Position numbers and translations under genes: made by a program. This document shows, piece after piece, positions 41,253-49,487 of a stretch of DNA of 64,000 bases. Each line of letters begins with the position of its first letter. Within the stretch, counting starts at the first letter, position 1. Source of the stretch: Sphingomonas sp. JC676 (GTDB lineage: Bacteria > Pseudomonadota > Alphaproteobacteria > Sphingomonadales > Sphingomonadaceae); contig NZ_JACTGR010000008.1 in assembly GCF_014489075.1 (NCBI RefSeq), positions 86,217-150,216 of the forward strand. The letters run 5' to 3'. Under the pieces are notes generated by a model. That model was not told the origin of the DNA, made no database searches, and saw nothing but the letters and a program-made list of their open reading frames with translations.

Positions 41253-42116
41253 ATGGAAAAGATCGGGCCTCAGCAAATCTGGTCTTACTTCGACGATGCG
41301 GAGAAGGCGCGCCCCGTGTCGAACCGCAGGATTCGCACCGGCGAAGGGCACACCGTCTTCACTTTTTTCGAGCTGGCAATGAAGGTGGCCGAGCTTCAGT
41401 TCTTAAACCGGAACCACGTGATGCTGTTTCGAGGGCAGACCAACGACCATATGTCGCCGACCGGCACGATGCTAAATCCGACGCTTTTCCGCCTGAGCGG
41501 AAAGCGCTCCGCCATCCAAAGGATTCTGCAGGCGCGGTTCGAACGCCTGAAAGCCGCTGAAGCGCATCTTGTCCGCCTGTATAGAGCTGCGAACCTGCGG
41601 GGGATCGATCGGCTTGTGCGGCATCGGACCATAAGATGGTCGATCCTCCAGCATTACGATGTTTGCAGGACCCCGCTGCTGGACTTGTCCCAGTCCCTGA
41701 GGATTGCGGCTTCGTTCGCCGCCCGGAAGAATGGATCCGGGGATGCCTATCTCTACGTCCTGGGCGTACCAAACCGAAGTGGCGCGGTAACCGCCAGTTC
41801 CGAATCCGGGTTGCAGATCATATGCCTGTCCAGCGCATGCCCGCCCGAGGCGGTCCGCCCGCACATGCAGGAGGGGTTCCTCCTGGGCGAATATCCGGAG
41901 ATCGCCGATTACGACCCGAATGGACGACACGCCTATCAGGAGATGGACTTCGGCCGCAGACTGGTCGCGAAATTCAAGCTGAACCTGGAAGCATTCTGGA
42001 ACAGCAGGGATTTTCCGCCCGCATCGGTGGAGTCGATCTATCCCAAGGAGTTTGATCCGCTTCTGCTGGTAGCGGATCAGATCAAGCGTGAAATCGGCCC
42101 GGAGATCGAGGCGTGA
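41253..42116 (+). CDS. FRG-domain protein
   Basis: A 287-residue protein with an FRG domain: the name-giving block LFRGQTND is near residue 50, followed by NPTLFR and the later conserved ILQHYDVCRTPLLDLSQSLRIAASFAA (about 130-157), which includes the HY...TPLLDL core. No signal or membrane segment is visible. FRG domains occur in proteins linked to phage defence or toxins, but a biochemical activity is not established. GGGAGG five bases before ATG 41253 fixes the start. It is preceded by a duplicated regulatory leader and converges with the pncB gene. Confidence 0.82.
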   Translation: MEKIGPQQIWSYFDDAEKARPVSNRRIRTGEGHTVFTFFELAMKVAELQFLNRNHVMLFRGQTNDHMSPTGTMLNPTLFRLSGKRSAIQRILQARFERLKAAEAHLVRLYRAANLRGIDRLVRHRTIRWSILQHYDVCRTPLLDLSQSLRIAASFAARKNGSGDAYLYVLGVPNRSGAVTASSESGLQIICLSSACPPEAVRPHMQEGFLLGEYPEIADYDPNGRHAYQEMDFGRRLVAKFKLNLEAFWNSRDFPPASVESIYPKEFDPLLLVADQIKREIGPEIEA

Positions 42117-42146
42117 CGGTCCGCGCCGTCGGAACCGGGTTTTCCT

Positions 42147-43451
42147 CTAGACGGTAACGGCCGCATCCTTTCGTCCCGCGTTGCCGAATATCGCGAGATA
42201 GCGGGCGATCTCCGAAGCCTCGCCGGTCGCTTTCGTCGGATTGTCCGACAGCTTTACGGCGGGCCGATCGTTCGCGGCGACGACCTTGCAGACCAGCGAA
42301 ATGGGATCGAGCGCATCGGTCTCGAACGGCGCGCAGCCTCGGAAATCATTGGTGAGGTTGGTTCCCCAGCCGAAGCTCATTCGCACGCGGCCATCGAAGT
42401 GCCGGTAGGTTTGCTCGATCGTGTCGATGTCCATTCCGTCCGAGAAGATCAGCAGTTTTTTCCGCGGATCGCGCCCTTTTTCCTGCCACCAGCCGATGAT
42501 CTGTTCGCCCGCTTCGATCGGCGGCGCGCTGTCCGGCCGGAACCCCGTCCAGTCGGCAAGCCAGTCGGGCGCATTGTCGAGGAATGCCGTGGTGCCGAAC
42601 GCATCGGGAAGGGCTATCAGCAGATTGCCGCTGTAATGGTCGCGCCAATCCTCCAACACACGGTAGGGCGCCCGCGCGACCTCCGCGTCGTCCTTCGCGA
42701 GCGCGGCCAGCACCATCGGCAACTCGTGCGCGTTGGTGCCGATGGCTTCGAGGTCGTTGTCCATCGCCAGCAGCACGTTCGACGTGCCGATGAAGTGCGC
42801 GCCGAGCCCCTCGTTGAGGGCATTCACGCACCAACGCTGCCAGAGGAAGCCATGGCGGCGGCGCGTGCCGAAATCCGATAGCGCGAGGTCGGGCAAACGC
42901 TGCAGCCGCTCGACCTTCCCCCACAGCTTCGCCTTGGCGCGCGCGTACAGCACATCCAGCTCGAAGCGCCCCCGACCCTTCATCGCCGCGCGCGAACGCA
43001 GCTCGTTGACGATCGCGAGGGCCGGAATTTCCCACATCGTCGTTTCGGTCCAGGCACCCTCGAAACGCAGCTCATATTGGCCGTCGACCTTGCGCAGCTC
43101 GTACTCCGGCAGCCTGAACCCGGCGAGCCACGCGATGAAATCCGGGCTGAACATCTGCTCCCTGCCGTAGAAGCTGTTGCCGGACAGCCAGATCAGCTCC
43201 TTGCGCGTAAAGCGTAGCGTTCGTGCATGATCCAGCTGGGCACGCAGCTCCGCCTCGTCGATGCAATCGGCGATCCTCACCGTCTTGGTCCGGTTGATCA
43301 GCGCAAAGGTGGCGGTCACGTCCGGATAGAGATGACGGATCATCTGCAGCATGAGCAATTTGTAGAAATCGGTGTCGAGCAGGCTGCGTATGATCGGATC
43401 GAGCCGCCAGCTGTGATCATAGGTCCGGCTCGCGATGTCCGTCACGGGCAT
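42147..43451 (-). CDS. pncB: Nicotinate phosphoribosyltransferase
   Basis: A 434-residue NAPRTase. The substrate-site block LLDTDFYKLLMLQ is near the N terminus, with GNSFYGREQMFSPDFI and the phosphoribosyl-binding segments GTSNVLLAMDN, FSDGMDIDTIEQTY and FGWGTNLTNDF further on. It converts nicotinate, PRPP and ATP to nicotinate mononucleotide in NAD salvage. Length and motifs are complete. GGAGAG precedes the ATG. It converges with the FRG gene and has a short gap to the AhpD-like gene behind it. Confidence 0.95.
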   Translation of the reverse strand: MPVTDIASRTYDHSWRLDPIIRSLLDTDFYKLLMLQMIRHLYPDVTATFALINRTKTVRIADCIDEAELRAQLDHARTLRFTRKELIWLSGNSFYGREQMFSPDFIAWLAGFRLPEYELRKVDGQYELRFEGAWTETTMWEIPALAIVNELRSRAAMKGRGRFELDVLYARAKAKLWGKVERLQRLPDLALSDFGTRRRHGFLWQRWCVNALNEGLGAHFIGTSNVLLAMDNDLEAIGTNAHELPMVLAALAKDDAEVARAPYRVLEDWRDHYSGNLLIALPDAFGTTAFLDNAPDWLADWTGFRPDSAPPIEAGEQIIGWWQEKGRDPRKKLLIFSDGMDIDTIEQTYRHFDGRVRMSFGWGTNLTNDFRGCAPFETDALDPISLVCKVVAANDRPAVKLSDNPTKATGEASEIARYLAIFGNAGRKDAAVTV

Positions 43452-43558
43452 GGGCTCTCCTTCACGCGATCACGAGGTGCAGCGCACGGTGGCCCCAGAG
43501 GGTATCGCATTGCCGCGCGATCGGCGACGTCCTGATCATGGACTAGTGTTCAACATGC

Positions 43559-43586
43559 TTCATGGACCTTCTGAACTGGGCCAAGA
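43559..43586. promoter_or_regulatory. MocR-box copy 3 before AhpD-like gene
   Basis: The 28-bp box TTCATGGACCTTCTGAACTG plus GGCCAAGA lies 40 bp before the AhpD-like start. It differs by one base from copy 2 and shares its GGCCA half with copy 1. It probably mediates control by the MocR-type regulator, a common arrangement for this gene pair in proteobacteria. Confidence 0.6.
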
Positions 43587-43626
43587 CGCGCCAAATTGAA
43601 GTCCTTCAACGAGATAGGATTTCGTC

Positions 43627-44082
43627 ATGAGCAATCGCATCGAATACGCCAAGGTTTCGCCGGAAGGCTTCAAGGCCTTTGGAGGCGTCTACGTCTCCGT
43701 TCAGAAATCCGGCCTTCTGCAAGAGCTGGTCAACCTCGTCCACCTGCGGGTTTCGCAGATAAACGGCTGCGCATATTGCATCGATATGCACTCGCGCGAC
43801 CTTCTCAAGGGCGGCATCGCGGTGGACAAGCTTGTTCTGGTGGCCGTGTGGCGCGACGCGGGTGAACTGTTCAGTGCCCGCGAACGGGCCGCGCTCGCCT
43901 GGGCTGAGACCGTGACGTGCATCGCCGAAACCGCCGCTCCGGATGCCGACTATCAAGCCGCGGCTGCCGAATTCAACGAAAAGGAACTCGCGGACCTGAC
44001 CTATGCGATCGGGCTGATGAACGCCTTTAATCGGTTCGGAATCGCCTTCCGCACGCCGCCGGCCGCTGCGGCAAAGGCTTGA
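43627..44082 (+). CDS. Carboxymuconolactone decarboxylase / AhpD-like family protein
   Basis: A 151-residue helical protein of the AhpD/CMD family. The redox motif CAYCIDMH (about residue 50) with its conserved cysteines and histidine indicates alkylhydroperoxidase-like chemistry rather than lactone decarboxylation. Such small proteins often accompany MocR-type regulators. The leader and first codons were duplicated upstream of the FRG gene at 41071-41160. It is followed by an SMR exporter gene. Confidence 0.88.
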   Translation: MSNRIEYAKVSPEGFKAFGGVYVSVQKSGLLQELVNLVHLRVSQINGCAYCIDMHSRDLLKGGIAVDKLVLVAVWRDAGELFSARERAALAWAETVTCIAETAAPDADYQAAAAEFNEKELADLTYAIGLMNAFNRFGIAFRTPPAAAAKA

Positions 44083-44187
44083 ACCACCGGAAGCGGGCGC
44101 GACACATTCCATTCGTTGGCGCCCGCTTCCCCGTCCGCGTCGGCGGGCGCTCACCCTAATTTCCATGCGACCGGATACGGCGCACCA

Positions 44188-44532
44188 ATGAACGGATCTA
44201 CTCCTATGGCATGGGCTCTGCTTTGCATCGCCGGCGTTCTCGAAATCGCATTCGCCTTCGGTATGAAATGGTCCGAAGGTTTCACGCGACTGATGCCCGG
44301 GCTGTTTACGGTCGCCACCGGCGTGTCGAGCGTCTTCCTTCTTTCACTCGCGCTGCGCACGCTGCCGGTCGGCACCGGTTACGCGGTTTGGACCGGTATC
44401 GGCGCCGCCGGCACCGCGATTCTGGGAATGGCGGTGCTCGGTGAATCCGCCGCCCCGGCGCGAATCCTGTGCATCCTTGTGATTTTCGCAGGTGTCATCG
44501 GACTTAAGATGGCCGCGGGGAACGGTGGATAA
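44188..44532 (+). CDS. Small multidrug resistance exporter (SugE/Gdx-like)
   Basis: About 114 residues with four hydrophobic helices. The essential membrane glutamate is in IAGVLEIAFAFGMKWSEGFTRL, and TGYAVWTGIGAAGTAILG is the helix-3 signature of the family. The MKWSEGFTRL block resembles the guanidinium exporter group rather than EmrE, but two extra residue classes would be needed to decide. ATG 44188 is preferred; ATG 44206, directly before AWALL, is an alternative. A hairpin follows the stop. Confidence 0.87.
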   Translation: MNGSTPMAWALLCIAGVLEIAFAFGMKWSEGFTRLMPGLFTVATGVSSVFLLSLALRTLPVGTGYAVWTGIGAAGTAILGMAVLGESAAPARILCILVIFAGVIGLKMAAGNGG

Positions 44533-44560
44533 TGCTGGCCTGAAAGCTCAGTCCGACAGC

Positions 44561-44578
44561 GCCCCAATTGGGGCTTTC
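44561..44578 (+). terminator. Possible terminator after SMR gene
   Basis: GCCCC-AATT-GGGGC forms a compact five-base-pair hairpin followed by TTT, 28 bp after the stop. The stem is short and the T-tract brief, so termination is plausible but not strong. Confidence 0.4.
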
Positions 44579-44855
44579 CCAGAGCCGACAACGGAGCAGT
44601 CACTCCCCCTTGCGCTCGGATGCGTCCAGGGCAGACCTTCGAGCGCAGCCACCCTTATCCCGTCGTGCCAAAGCAGCATTCATGTTCCTGGACGGACGGC
44701 AGCTTTCGGGCGCAGACGAGGTCGGCGATTGCCCCAAAGGTTGATCCCGACCGAACTTCTCACCGAATGAACAGGGCGAGGCCCTCGCGTGGAGGGGCTC
44801 TCACGGTTTTTGCTTCGGATTTTTTGTCGCGAATCGGCCCATTGAATCCCACTCC

Positions 44856-44885
44856 GTCGCAGGTTCGAGTCCGATCAGGGGACCA
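44856..44885 (+). other. Degenerate tRNA 3'-end-like sequence
   Basis: GCAGGTTCGAGTCC followed by GATCAGGGGACCA resembles a tRNA T-loop and acceptor end with CCA, but the T stem does not pair well and no 5' half is present. It may be a remnant attachment scar or chance. The 645-bp gap from 44533 to 45177 otherwise contains only the terminator-like hairpin and the coding fragment at 44984. Confidence 0.25.
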
Positions 44886-44983
44886 ACTTTTGGCGGTGGA
44901 CCACGAGGGGACTTTTGAATTTCGGGTATGAAAAGTAATCGCTCTAACTCAATGGTTTTATGCTGAGTTGTCGAGTCCTGTAG

Positions 44984-45118
44984 GCTAAGCTGGCGGACCG
45001 GGCGCTGCTGCTCGCCAATTCGCTGTTCAACGCGTTCGAGGCCGCTGGGCATCGCGTCGCGCTGGCCCCCGCGAAATCCGCGCTGCACCGAGATGTCTCT
45101 GGATTGTTTCCGACCTAA
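44984..45118 (+). pseudogene. Orphan coding fragment of unknown family
   Basis: A frame without a start codon encodes LADRALLLANSLFNAFEAAG, then HRVALAPAKSALHRD, and ends at TAA 45116. The amphipathic helix and codon use look like part of a real protein, yet both ends are missing. I do not recognise the family with confidence. It lies between the tRNA-like sequence and the Kdo genes, consistent with past recombination. Confidence 0.4.
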
Positions 45119-45177
45119 AGGGGCCGGATTGACCGATCGGCAGGACGATCGATACGCCAGCCTCGCGAGCCAGCAGG

Positions 45178-45999
45178 TCACGCGCACTTTGAGATCGCGA
45201 GCAGCTTCGCCAGCAACGGTTCCACCTGTTCCATTCGAAGCATGTTCGGCCCGTCAGACAACGCCTTTTCTGGCTCGGGGTGGCATTCCATGAAAAAGCC
45301 GGCAACTCCGACCGCGGCGGCGGCTTGCGCAAGACAAGGCACGAACTCTCTTTGCCCGCCTGATTTATCGCCCATGCCACCTGGAAGTTGCACGCTGTGA
45401 GTCGCGTCAAACACCACCGGGCATCCCGTATCACGCATTTGCACGAGACTGCGCATGTCAACGACCAGGTTGTTATAACCGAAACTGGTACCCCGTTCAC
45501 AAACGGTGAAGCGATCCTCATCAAACCCCGCGTGCAGGGCTGCGCCGCGCGCCTTGGCCACGAGAGGGGCCATATCGCCTGGCGCCATGAACTGCGCCTT
45601 CTTGAAATTGACCGGCTTCCCGCTCCCCGCTGCAGCTTCGATCAGATCGGTCTGCCGCGCGAGGAATGCCGGCGTCTGGAGCATGTCGACAACCTCGGCG
45701 ACCGGTCGGCACTGGTCTACCGTGTGGACATCGGTCAACACCGGAAGACCAGTCTCGCGTCGAACCGTTTCGAGCACGCGCAGACCTTCCACCAAGCCCA
45801 GGCCGCGGAACGCAGTGCCCGAGGTGCGATTCGCCTTGTCGAAGCTCGACTTGAACAGGACCAGGATCGAATATCGATCAGCCAAGGCACGCAATCGTTC
45901 CGCAACGGCCAGACACAGTGCCTCGCTTTCGATTACACAGGGCCCAGCAATAAGAAACGGACGCAGGCCCAAACCGATATCGTGGGTGCATAGCTTCAT
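45178..45999 (-). CDS. kdsA: 3-deoxy-D-manno-octulosonate-8-phosphate synthase
   Basis: A 273-residue KdsA: FLIAGPCVIESE at the N terminus, FKSSFDKANR, the PEP/arabinose-phosphate pocket in LTDVHT, NFKKAQFMAP, GTSFGYNNLVVDMR, FDATHSVQLPGG and MECHPEPEKALSDG. After FDKANR the usual SSxHS is replaced by TSGTA. It condenses PEP with D-arabinose-5-phosphate. The start is ATG 45999 by domain boundary. It is the last gene of the minus-strand Kdo operon, 13 bp after the CMP-Kdo synthetase gene. Confidence 0.93.
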   Translation of the reverse strand: MKLCTHDIGLGLRPFLIAGPCVIESEALCLAVAERLRALADRYSILVLFKSSFDKANRTSGTAFRGLGLVEGLRVLETVRRETGLPVLTDVHTVDQCRPVAEVVDMLQTPAFLARQTDLIEAAAGSGKPVNFKKAQFMAPGDMAPLVAKARGAALHAGFDEDRFTVCERGTSFGYNNLVVDMRSLVQMRDTGCPVVFDATHSVQLPGGMGDKSGGQREFVPCLAQAAAAVGVAGFFMECHPEPEKALSDGPNMLRMEQVEPLLAKLLAISKCA

Positions 46000-46012
46000 C
46001 GAGCTCGTCTCC

Positions 46013-46855
46013 TCAGTCCAGCCCACGGCGACGCAACATCGCCTCGACCACGGGCACATCGCTGGGGTTATTGAGTTCGACAACTTCCCAGTCCGGTACA
46101 TCGCATTCGATGACCGCTATGCCGACGCCATTGTGTAGAAAGCGAAGCTGCTCCAGCCCCTCGGCCTGCTCCAGCAAGCAAGGCGGCCATGCTGCATAGT
46201 CGGCTAATGATGCTGGACGATAGGCATAGGCACCCAAATGCAGCAACGCTGGGCATTCATCCCCACCCCGCCAGTTCTCCGGCAAAAAAGGGAGCGTTCG
46301 TTTGGAAAAGTACAAGGCCTTGGACCAGGCATCGCACACAACGGTGGTTCCGCCGACACGCCCGGCGCGCTCGTCTTCCCTCAGATGGCGATAGAGTGAT
46401 GGCGTACACCGTAAGGCGGGCGTAGCGACGGCAATCGCCGGGTCATCGCGCAGGCGCTCGATCAAGCTGGAAACCACATAAGCCGGCATCAAGGGGGCAT
46501 CGCCCTGGAAGTTCACGATGATGGTGGGCGGATCGGCCATTTGCGCAATTGCCGCAGCACAACGCTCCGTGCCATTGGCGCATGACTCCGCGGTCATGAT
46601 CGCAGCGCCGCCAAAGCGGCGGACTTCCTCCGCGATACGAGTGTCGTCGGTGGCCACCACCACGAAATCGACACCAGGCACCATGTTCGCCGCTCGCCAG
46701 CTACGCTCGACGAGGGTGCGTGATGTTCCGTTCGCTCCGATCAGGCCGACCAGAGGCTTTCCCGGATATCTAGTAGAGCCATAACGTGCTGGTATGATGA
46801 TACCTGCGCGTTCCAGGCGGCTTGTTTTCCGCACTTCAAAGACCGGCGCTGTCAT
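46013..46855 (-). CDS. kdsB: CMP-Kdo synthetase (KdsB/KpsU type)
   Basis: A 280-residue cytidylyltransferase. The nucleotide loop IIIPARYGSTRYPGKPL is followed by VVVATDD, NFQGDAPLMP, a CMP-Kdo synthetase hallmark, and HLGAYAYRPASL. It activates Kdo with CTP to CMP-Kdo. The N terminus has an extra basic segment of about 15 residues before the domain. Its ATG overlaps the isomerase stop (ATGA), so the Kdo enzymes are translated as one set. Confidence 0.93.
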   Translation of the reverse strand: MTAPVFEVRKTSRLERAGIIIPARYGSTRYPGKPLVGLIGANGTSRTLVERSWRAANMVPGVDFVVVATDDTRIAEEVRRFGGAAIMTAESCANGTERCAAAIAQMADPPTIIVNFQGDAPLMPAYVVSSLIERLRDDPAIAVATPALRCTPSLYRHLREDERAGRVGGTTVVCDAWSKALYFSKRTLPFLPENWRGGDECPALLHLGAYAYRPASLADYAAWPPCLLEQAEGLEQLRFLHNGVGIAVIECDVPDWEVVELNNPSDVPVVEAMLRRRGLD

Positions 46856-47844
46856 GGGAGCATCACCAGATCAAGCAAGTGAACGAGGCCAATGGGGCGG
46901 CCCGCCAAAACCGGATCGGTCACGAAGATCACCGTGATCCTGGCTTCCGCCATTAGTGCGGCGGCGTCGCCAACGGTCACATTTGCGGCCACCGTCTTCG
47001 GGTTTCGGGTCATCACCTGCTCGGCGGAGCAGGATGGGATCGCGTCGAAACCGCGCCGAAGGTCTCCGTCGGTTATAACGCCTATCAAAATGCCGTTCGG
47101 ATCGACGATCCCAGCTGCGCCTTTGCTTGCTTCGGTCATCTGCGCGATCACGTCCTGAAGCGGAGTGTCGAGTGCCGCGAGTGGCAGCGGCGAGCCGTTT
47201 CGGATAAGTCGTCCGATCGGCTGTGATCTCCAGCCGATCGCGCCACCAGGATGTAATCCGGTAAGTTCAGTGCGAGAGAATCCGCGTGCGTTCATCGTGG
47301 CAATTGCGAGGGCATCGCCCAGCGCAAGCATCATTGTGCTCGACGTCGTGGGTGCGATCCCCTCCGGACAGGCCTCGTCGACTTCAGGAAGCAGCATCGT
47401 AATGTCTGCATAAGTTGCCAGCAGCGATGACCGCTGGCTGGTGATTGCCAGCACCGGCAAACCGAGCGATCGCACATGGTGCAGCAATGGCAACAGTTCG
47501 ATCGTCGCTCCTGAGTTCGACAAAACAAGGAGGCTGTCGGTGTTCTGCACGACGCCGAGATCACCATGGGCGGCTTCACCAGGATGAACAAAAATTGCAG
47601 GTGATCCTGTAGAGGAAAGCGTGGCGGCAACCTTGCGGCCGATATGACCGGCCTTTCCCATTCCTGTCGTGATCACTCTGCCCCGGGTTGCGAGGATCGC
47701 GCGGACAGCGAGGTCGAAACTGATATCCAGGCTATCCGCCAAGAGCGTCAATGCGCCTGCCGCCTGCTGTATGACCGACACGCCCACAGCGCGATTACAC
47801 TGATCATCGATTGTTATCGGCGGGAGTGCGAGACTTCTCAACAT
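46852..47844 (-). CDS. kdsD: D-arabinose-5-phosphate isomerase (SIS + CBS pair)
   Basis: About 330 residues. An N-terminal SIS domain (GRVITTGMGKAGHIGRKVAATLSSTG, SNSGATIELLPLL, PTTSSTMMLALGDALAIA) is followed by two CBS domains (about 205-330). Conserved GMGKAG and SNSGAT blocks show a KdsD/KpsF-type aldose-ketose isomerase that makes arabinose-5-phosphate from ribulose-5-phosphate. ATG 47844 gives the family's usual length; ATG 47913 would add 23 residues that overlap the previous gene. It links to the KdsA and KdsB genes. Confidence 0.92.
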   Translation of the reverse strand: MLRSLALPPITIDDQCNRAVGVSVIQQAAGALTLLADSLDISFDLAVRAILATRGRVITTGMGKAGHIGRKVAATLSSTGSPAIFVHPGEAAHGDLGVVQNTDSLLVLSNSGATIELLPLLHHVRSLGLPVLAITSQRSSLLATYADITMLLPEVDEACPEGIAPTTSSTMMLALGDALAIATMNARGFSRTELTGLHPGGAIGWRSQPIGRLIRNGSPLPLAALDTPLQDVIAQMTEASKGAAGIVDPNGILIGVITDGDLRRGFDAIPSCSAEQVMTRNPKTVAANVTVGDAAALMAEARITVIFVTDPVLAGRPIGLVHLLDLVMLP

Positions 47845-49487
47845 CTCGCTGACGGCCTCACGTCGGGGTCGCGATGGGACGAGCGCGTGAGCTTGCTGCG
47901 CGACATCGCGCATAGTTGGGCATAGTCCTCCGCTATCTGTTCAATGCGCAGCAGGGTTTCACCAATATCCGGGACGGGAGCTGGTGCTGGCCGCTGCGCG
48001 GTCGCAGGAAGGCGTCCGACTTCAACAACAACTGTGGAGACATTGATGATGGTTGCTCGGCCGCTATCAATCAGACCGGAAAATGGCCCCCGCGCCTCGG
48101 GGCTGAGAAATAGTGCCGGCACTCCGAATTCCGCCGCCTCTCCGGCGGCCCCGGACGCCAGCGAGACCATGGCGCGCATGTGCGGCAGTAAGGCCGGGAG
48201 CGGAAACAATGCTGCTTCTTCAATAACTATATTTGGTTGGCGCAGTTGTAGCAGGCGTCCATATTCGGCGTCTTGAACGGGCGTTGTTGAGGGATGGCGC
48301 CGGAGCCACCAACGCCAGCGCCGCGGTGCTGCTTCGATCTGCGCCGCAAGAGCATTCCAGGTCGCGCGATGCCCACCGATCGGTTGTAGAGCGACGAGAA
48401 CATCACACTCATACTCTGCGCCGTCGCCAACGGCATGGTAGGCGGTATGCCAAATCCGTGTGGTTTCGTCTTCGTCATCGAGAAATGGCGCGAGTTGCGT
48501 GTGCCCGCCATGCAGACTTTGATGCCAGGGCAGAGGCAAGGCTGCGGCCCAGCTCCGTATATGCCCGGCATCTTCCTGCTTCCAGGTCCAGAACAGCGAC
48601 GGAAGCGTCGAATAGCCATTTTCGGGCAAGGCGGACCAGGTGTACGCCTTGTGCGCGCCGTCCTGCGGGCAATGTTGCAGATCCACGCACAGGATGCCTT
48701 GGCGGCGACAGGCAAGTGCGAAAGCATGGCCCAGGCCCGCATAATAGGTAACGATGAAGGCGACCTTCGGCTTCGCAACCCGCAGGATCTTCTGGAAAAC
48801 CGAAGCGGTATGAGCAACGAAGCGAGCACGCCGCGCCAGCCGATCGCCGCTGAGCGAGGGGGCGTTTATACCGCGCGCTTCCAAATATCGGAGGACTGCC
48901 TCATGATCCGGCAAATGTGGTGAGAGCGCCCGGCTGAGTGCCCCGGCGAGCGCGCCCCAGGCCGACACCACATTCGCGGCAAAGGTCGGACGGCGCCATG
49001 GAAGGCGGCTGAGATTGGTGCTCTGCATCAGGAAAGTGCGTTGACCACGCTTTTCCATGGCGGCGATCAGCGGCTCGGCAAATCGATCCTGCCAACTGCC
49101 AGTGATGCGATCGAGCGAAACGCCGTCGCCGAGCACCACCGCGAACGCCGGTCTCGGCCAGGGCCGCCAATGGGCAAGGTCGCGCCGACTTTTCCAGACA
49201 TTGGTTAGCGGAGTCGCCAACCCGGTGATCGCGCGCCAGATGAACGGCGGAGCCGGTCGCGACGTATCGCCGCCACTCGTTCTGAACATATCGAGGAACA
49301 GGTCCATACGTGCGACCGGCCATATATCGACGTCGCCCGCTCTCCACTGCGCCACCGGGAAATTACGCTCAATGTCCTCGACCAGCGCCAGGTATCGCCG
49401 CTGGAGCGGCGTCGCTGAGGAATCTTCGCGAGCGCTGCGCGCGTGGCGATCGACATCCCCCTCTTCGGCGTGGTGGAGTTTCGTCAT
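47838..49487 (-). CDS. Putative surface-polysaccharide glycosyltransferase (GT-B-like, KpsS/Kdo-transferase-like)
   Basis: A 549-residue soluble protein with no signal peptide. The second half has a GT-B-like C-terminal lobe: RWWLRRHPSTTPVQD with basic residues at the donor phosphate site, then ASGAAGEAAEFGVPALFLSPEARG, the glycine-rich segment common in capsule and sialic-acid or Kdo-type transferases. The first half (about 60-300) contains KVAFIVTYYAGLGHAFALACRRQ and HCPQDGAHKAY. I do not recognise a precise family. The operon context (CMP-Kdo genes) makes a CMP-Kdo-dependent transfer likely. The start ATG 49487 overlaps the fused dehydrogenase stop (ATGA). Confidence 0.65.
   Translation of the reverse strand: MTKLHHAEEGDVDRHARSAREDSSATPLQRRYLALVEDIERNFPVAQWRAGDVDIWPVARMDLFLDMFRTSGGDTSRPAPPFIWRAITGLATPLTNVWKSRRDLAHWRPWPRPAFAVVLGDGVSLDRITGSWQDRFAEPLIAAMEKRGQRTFLMQSTNLSRLPWRRPTFAANVVSAWGALAGALSRALSPHLPDHEAVLRYLEARGINAPSLSGDRLARRARFVAHTASVFQKILRVAKPKVAFIVTYYAGLGHAFALACRRQGILCVDLQHCPQDGAHKAYTWSALPENGYSTLPSLFWTWKQEDAGHIRSWAAALPLPWHQSLHGGHTQLAPFLDDEDETTRIWHTAYHAVGDGAEYECDVLVALQPIGGHRATWNALAAQIEAAPRRWRWWLRRHPSTTPVQDAEYGRLLQLRQPNIVIEEAALFPLPALLPHMRAMVSLASGAAGEAAEFGVPALFLSPEARGPFSGLIDSGRATIINVSTVVVEVGRLPATAQRPAPAPVPDIGETLLRIEQIAEDYAQLCAMSRSKLTRSSHRDPDVRPSARC

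Noticed and set aside
42117..42146. A riboswitch controlling pncB
   Set aside because: This is the 3' side of the gene. The 5' gap (43452-43626) is short and shows no structured NAD-related element that I can recognise.
44856..44885. A functional tRNA gene
   Set aside because: Only a T-loop/CCA-like end is visible, its stem does not pair, and no 5' half or anticodon arm was found.
38714..45177. A phage-defence island as a whole
   Set aside because: Only the FRG gene has a possible defence link. The neighbours (azoreductase, PncB, AhpD, SMR) are ordinary metabolic or efflux genes, and no known multi-gene defence set is visible.
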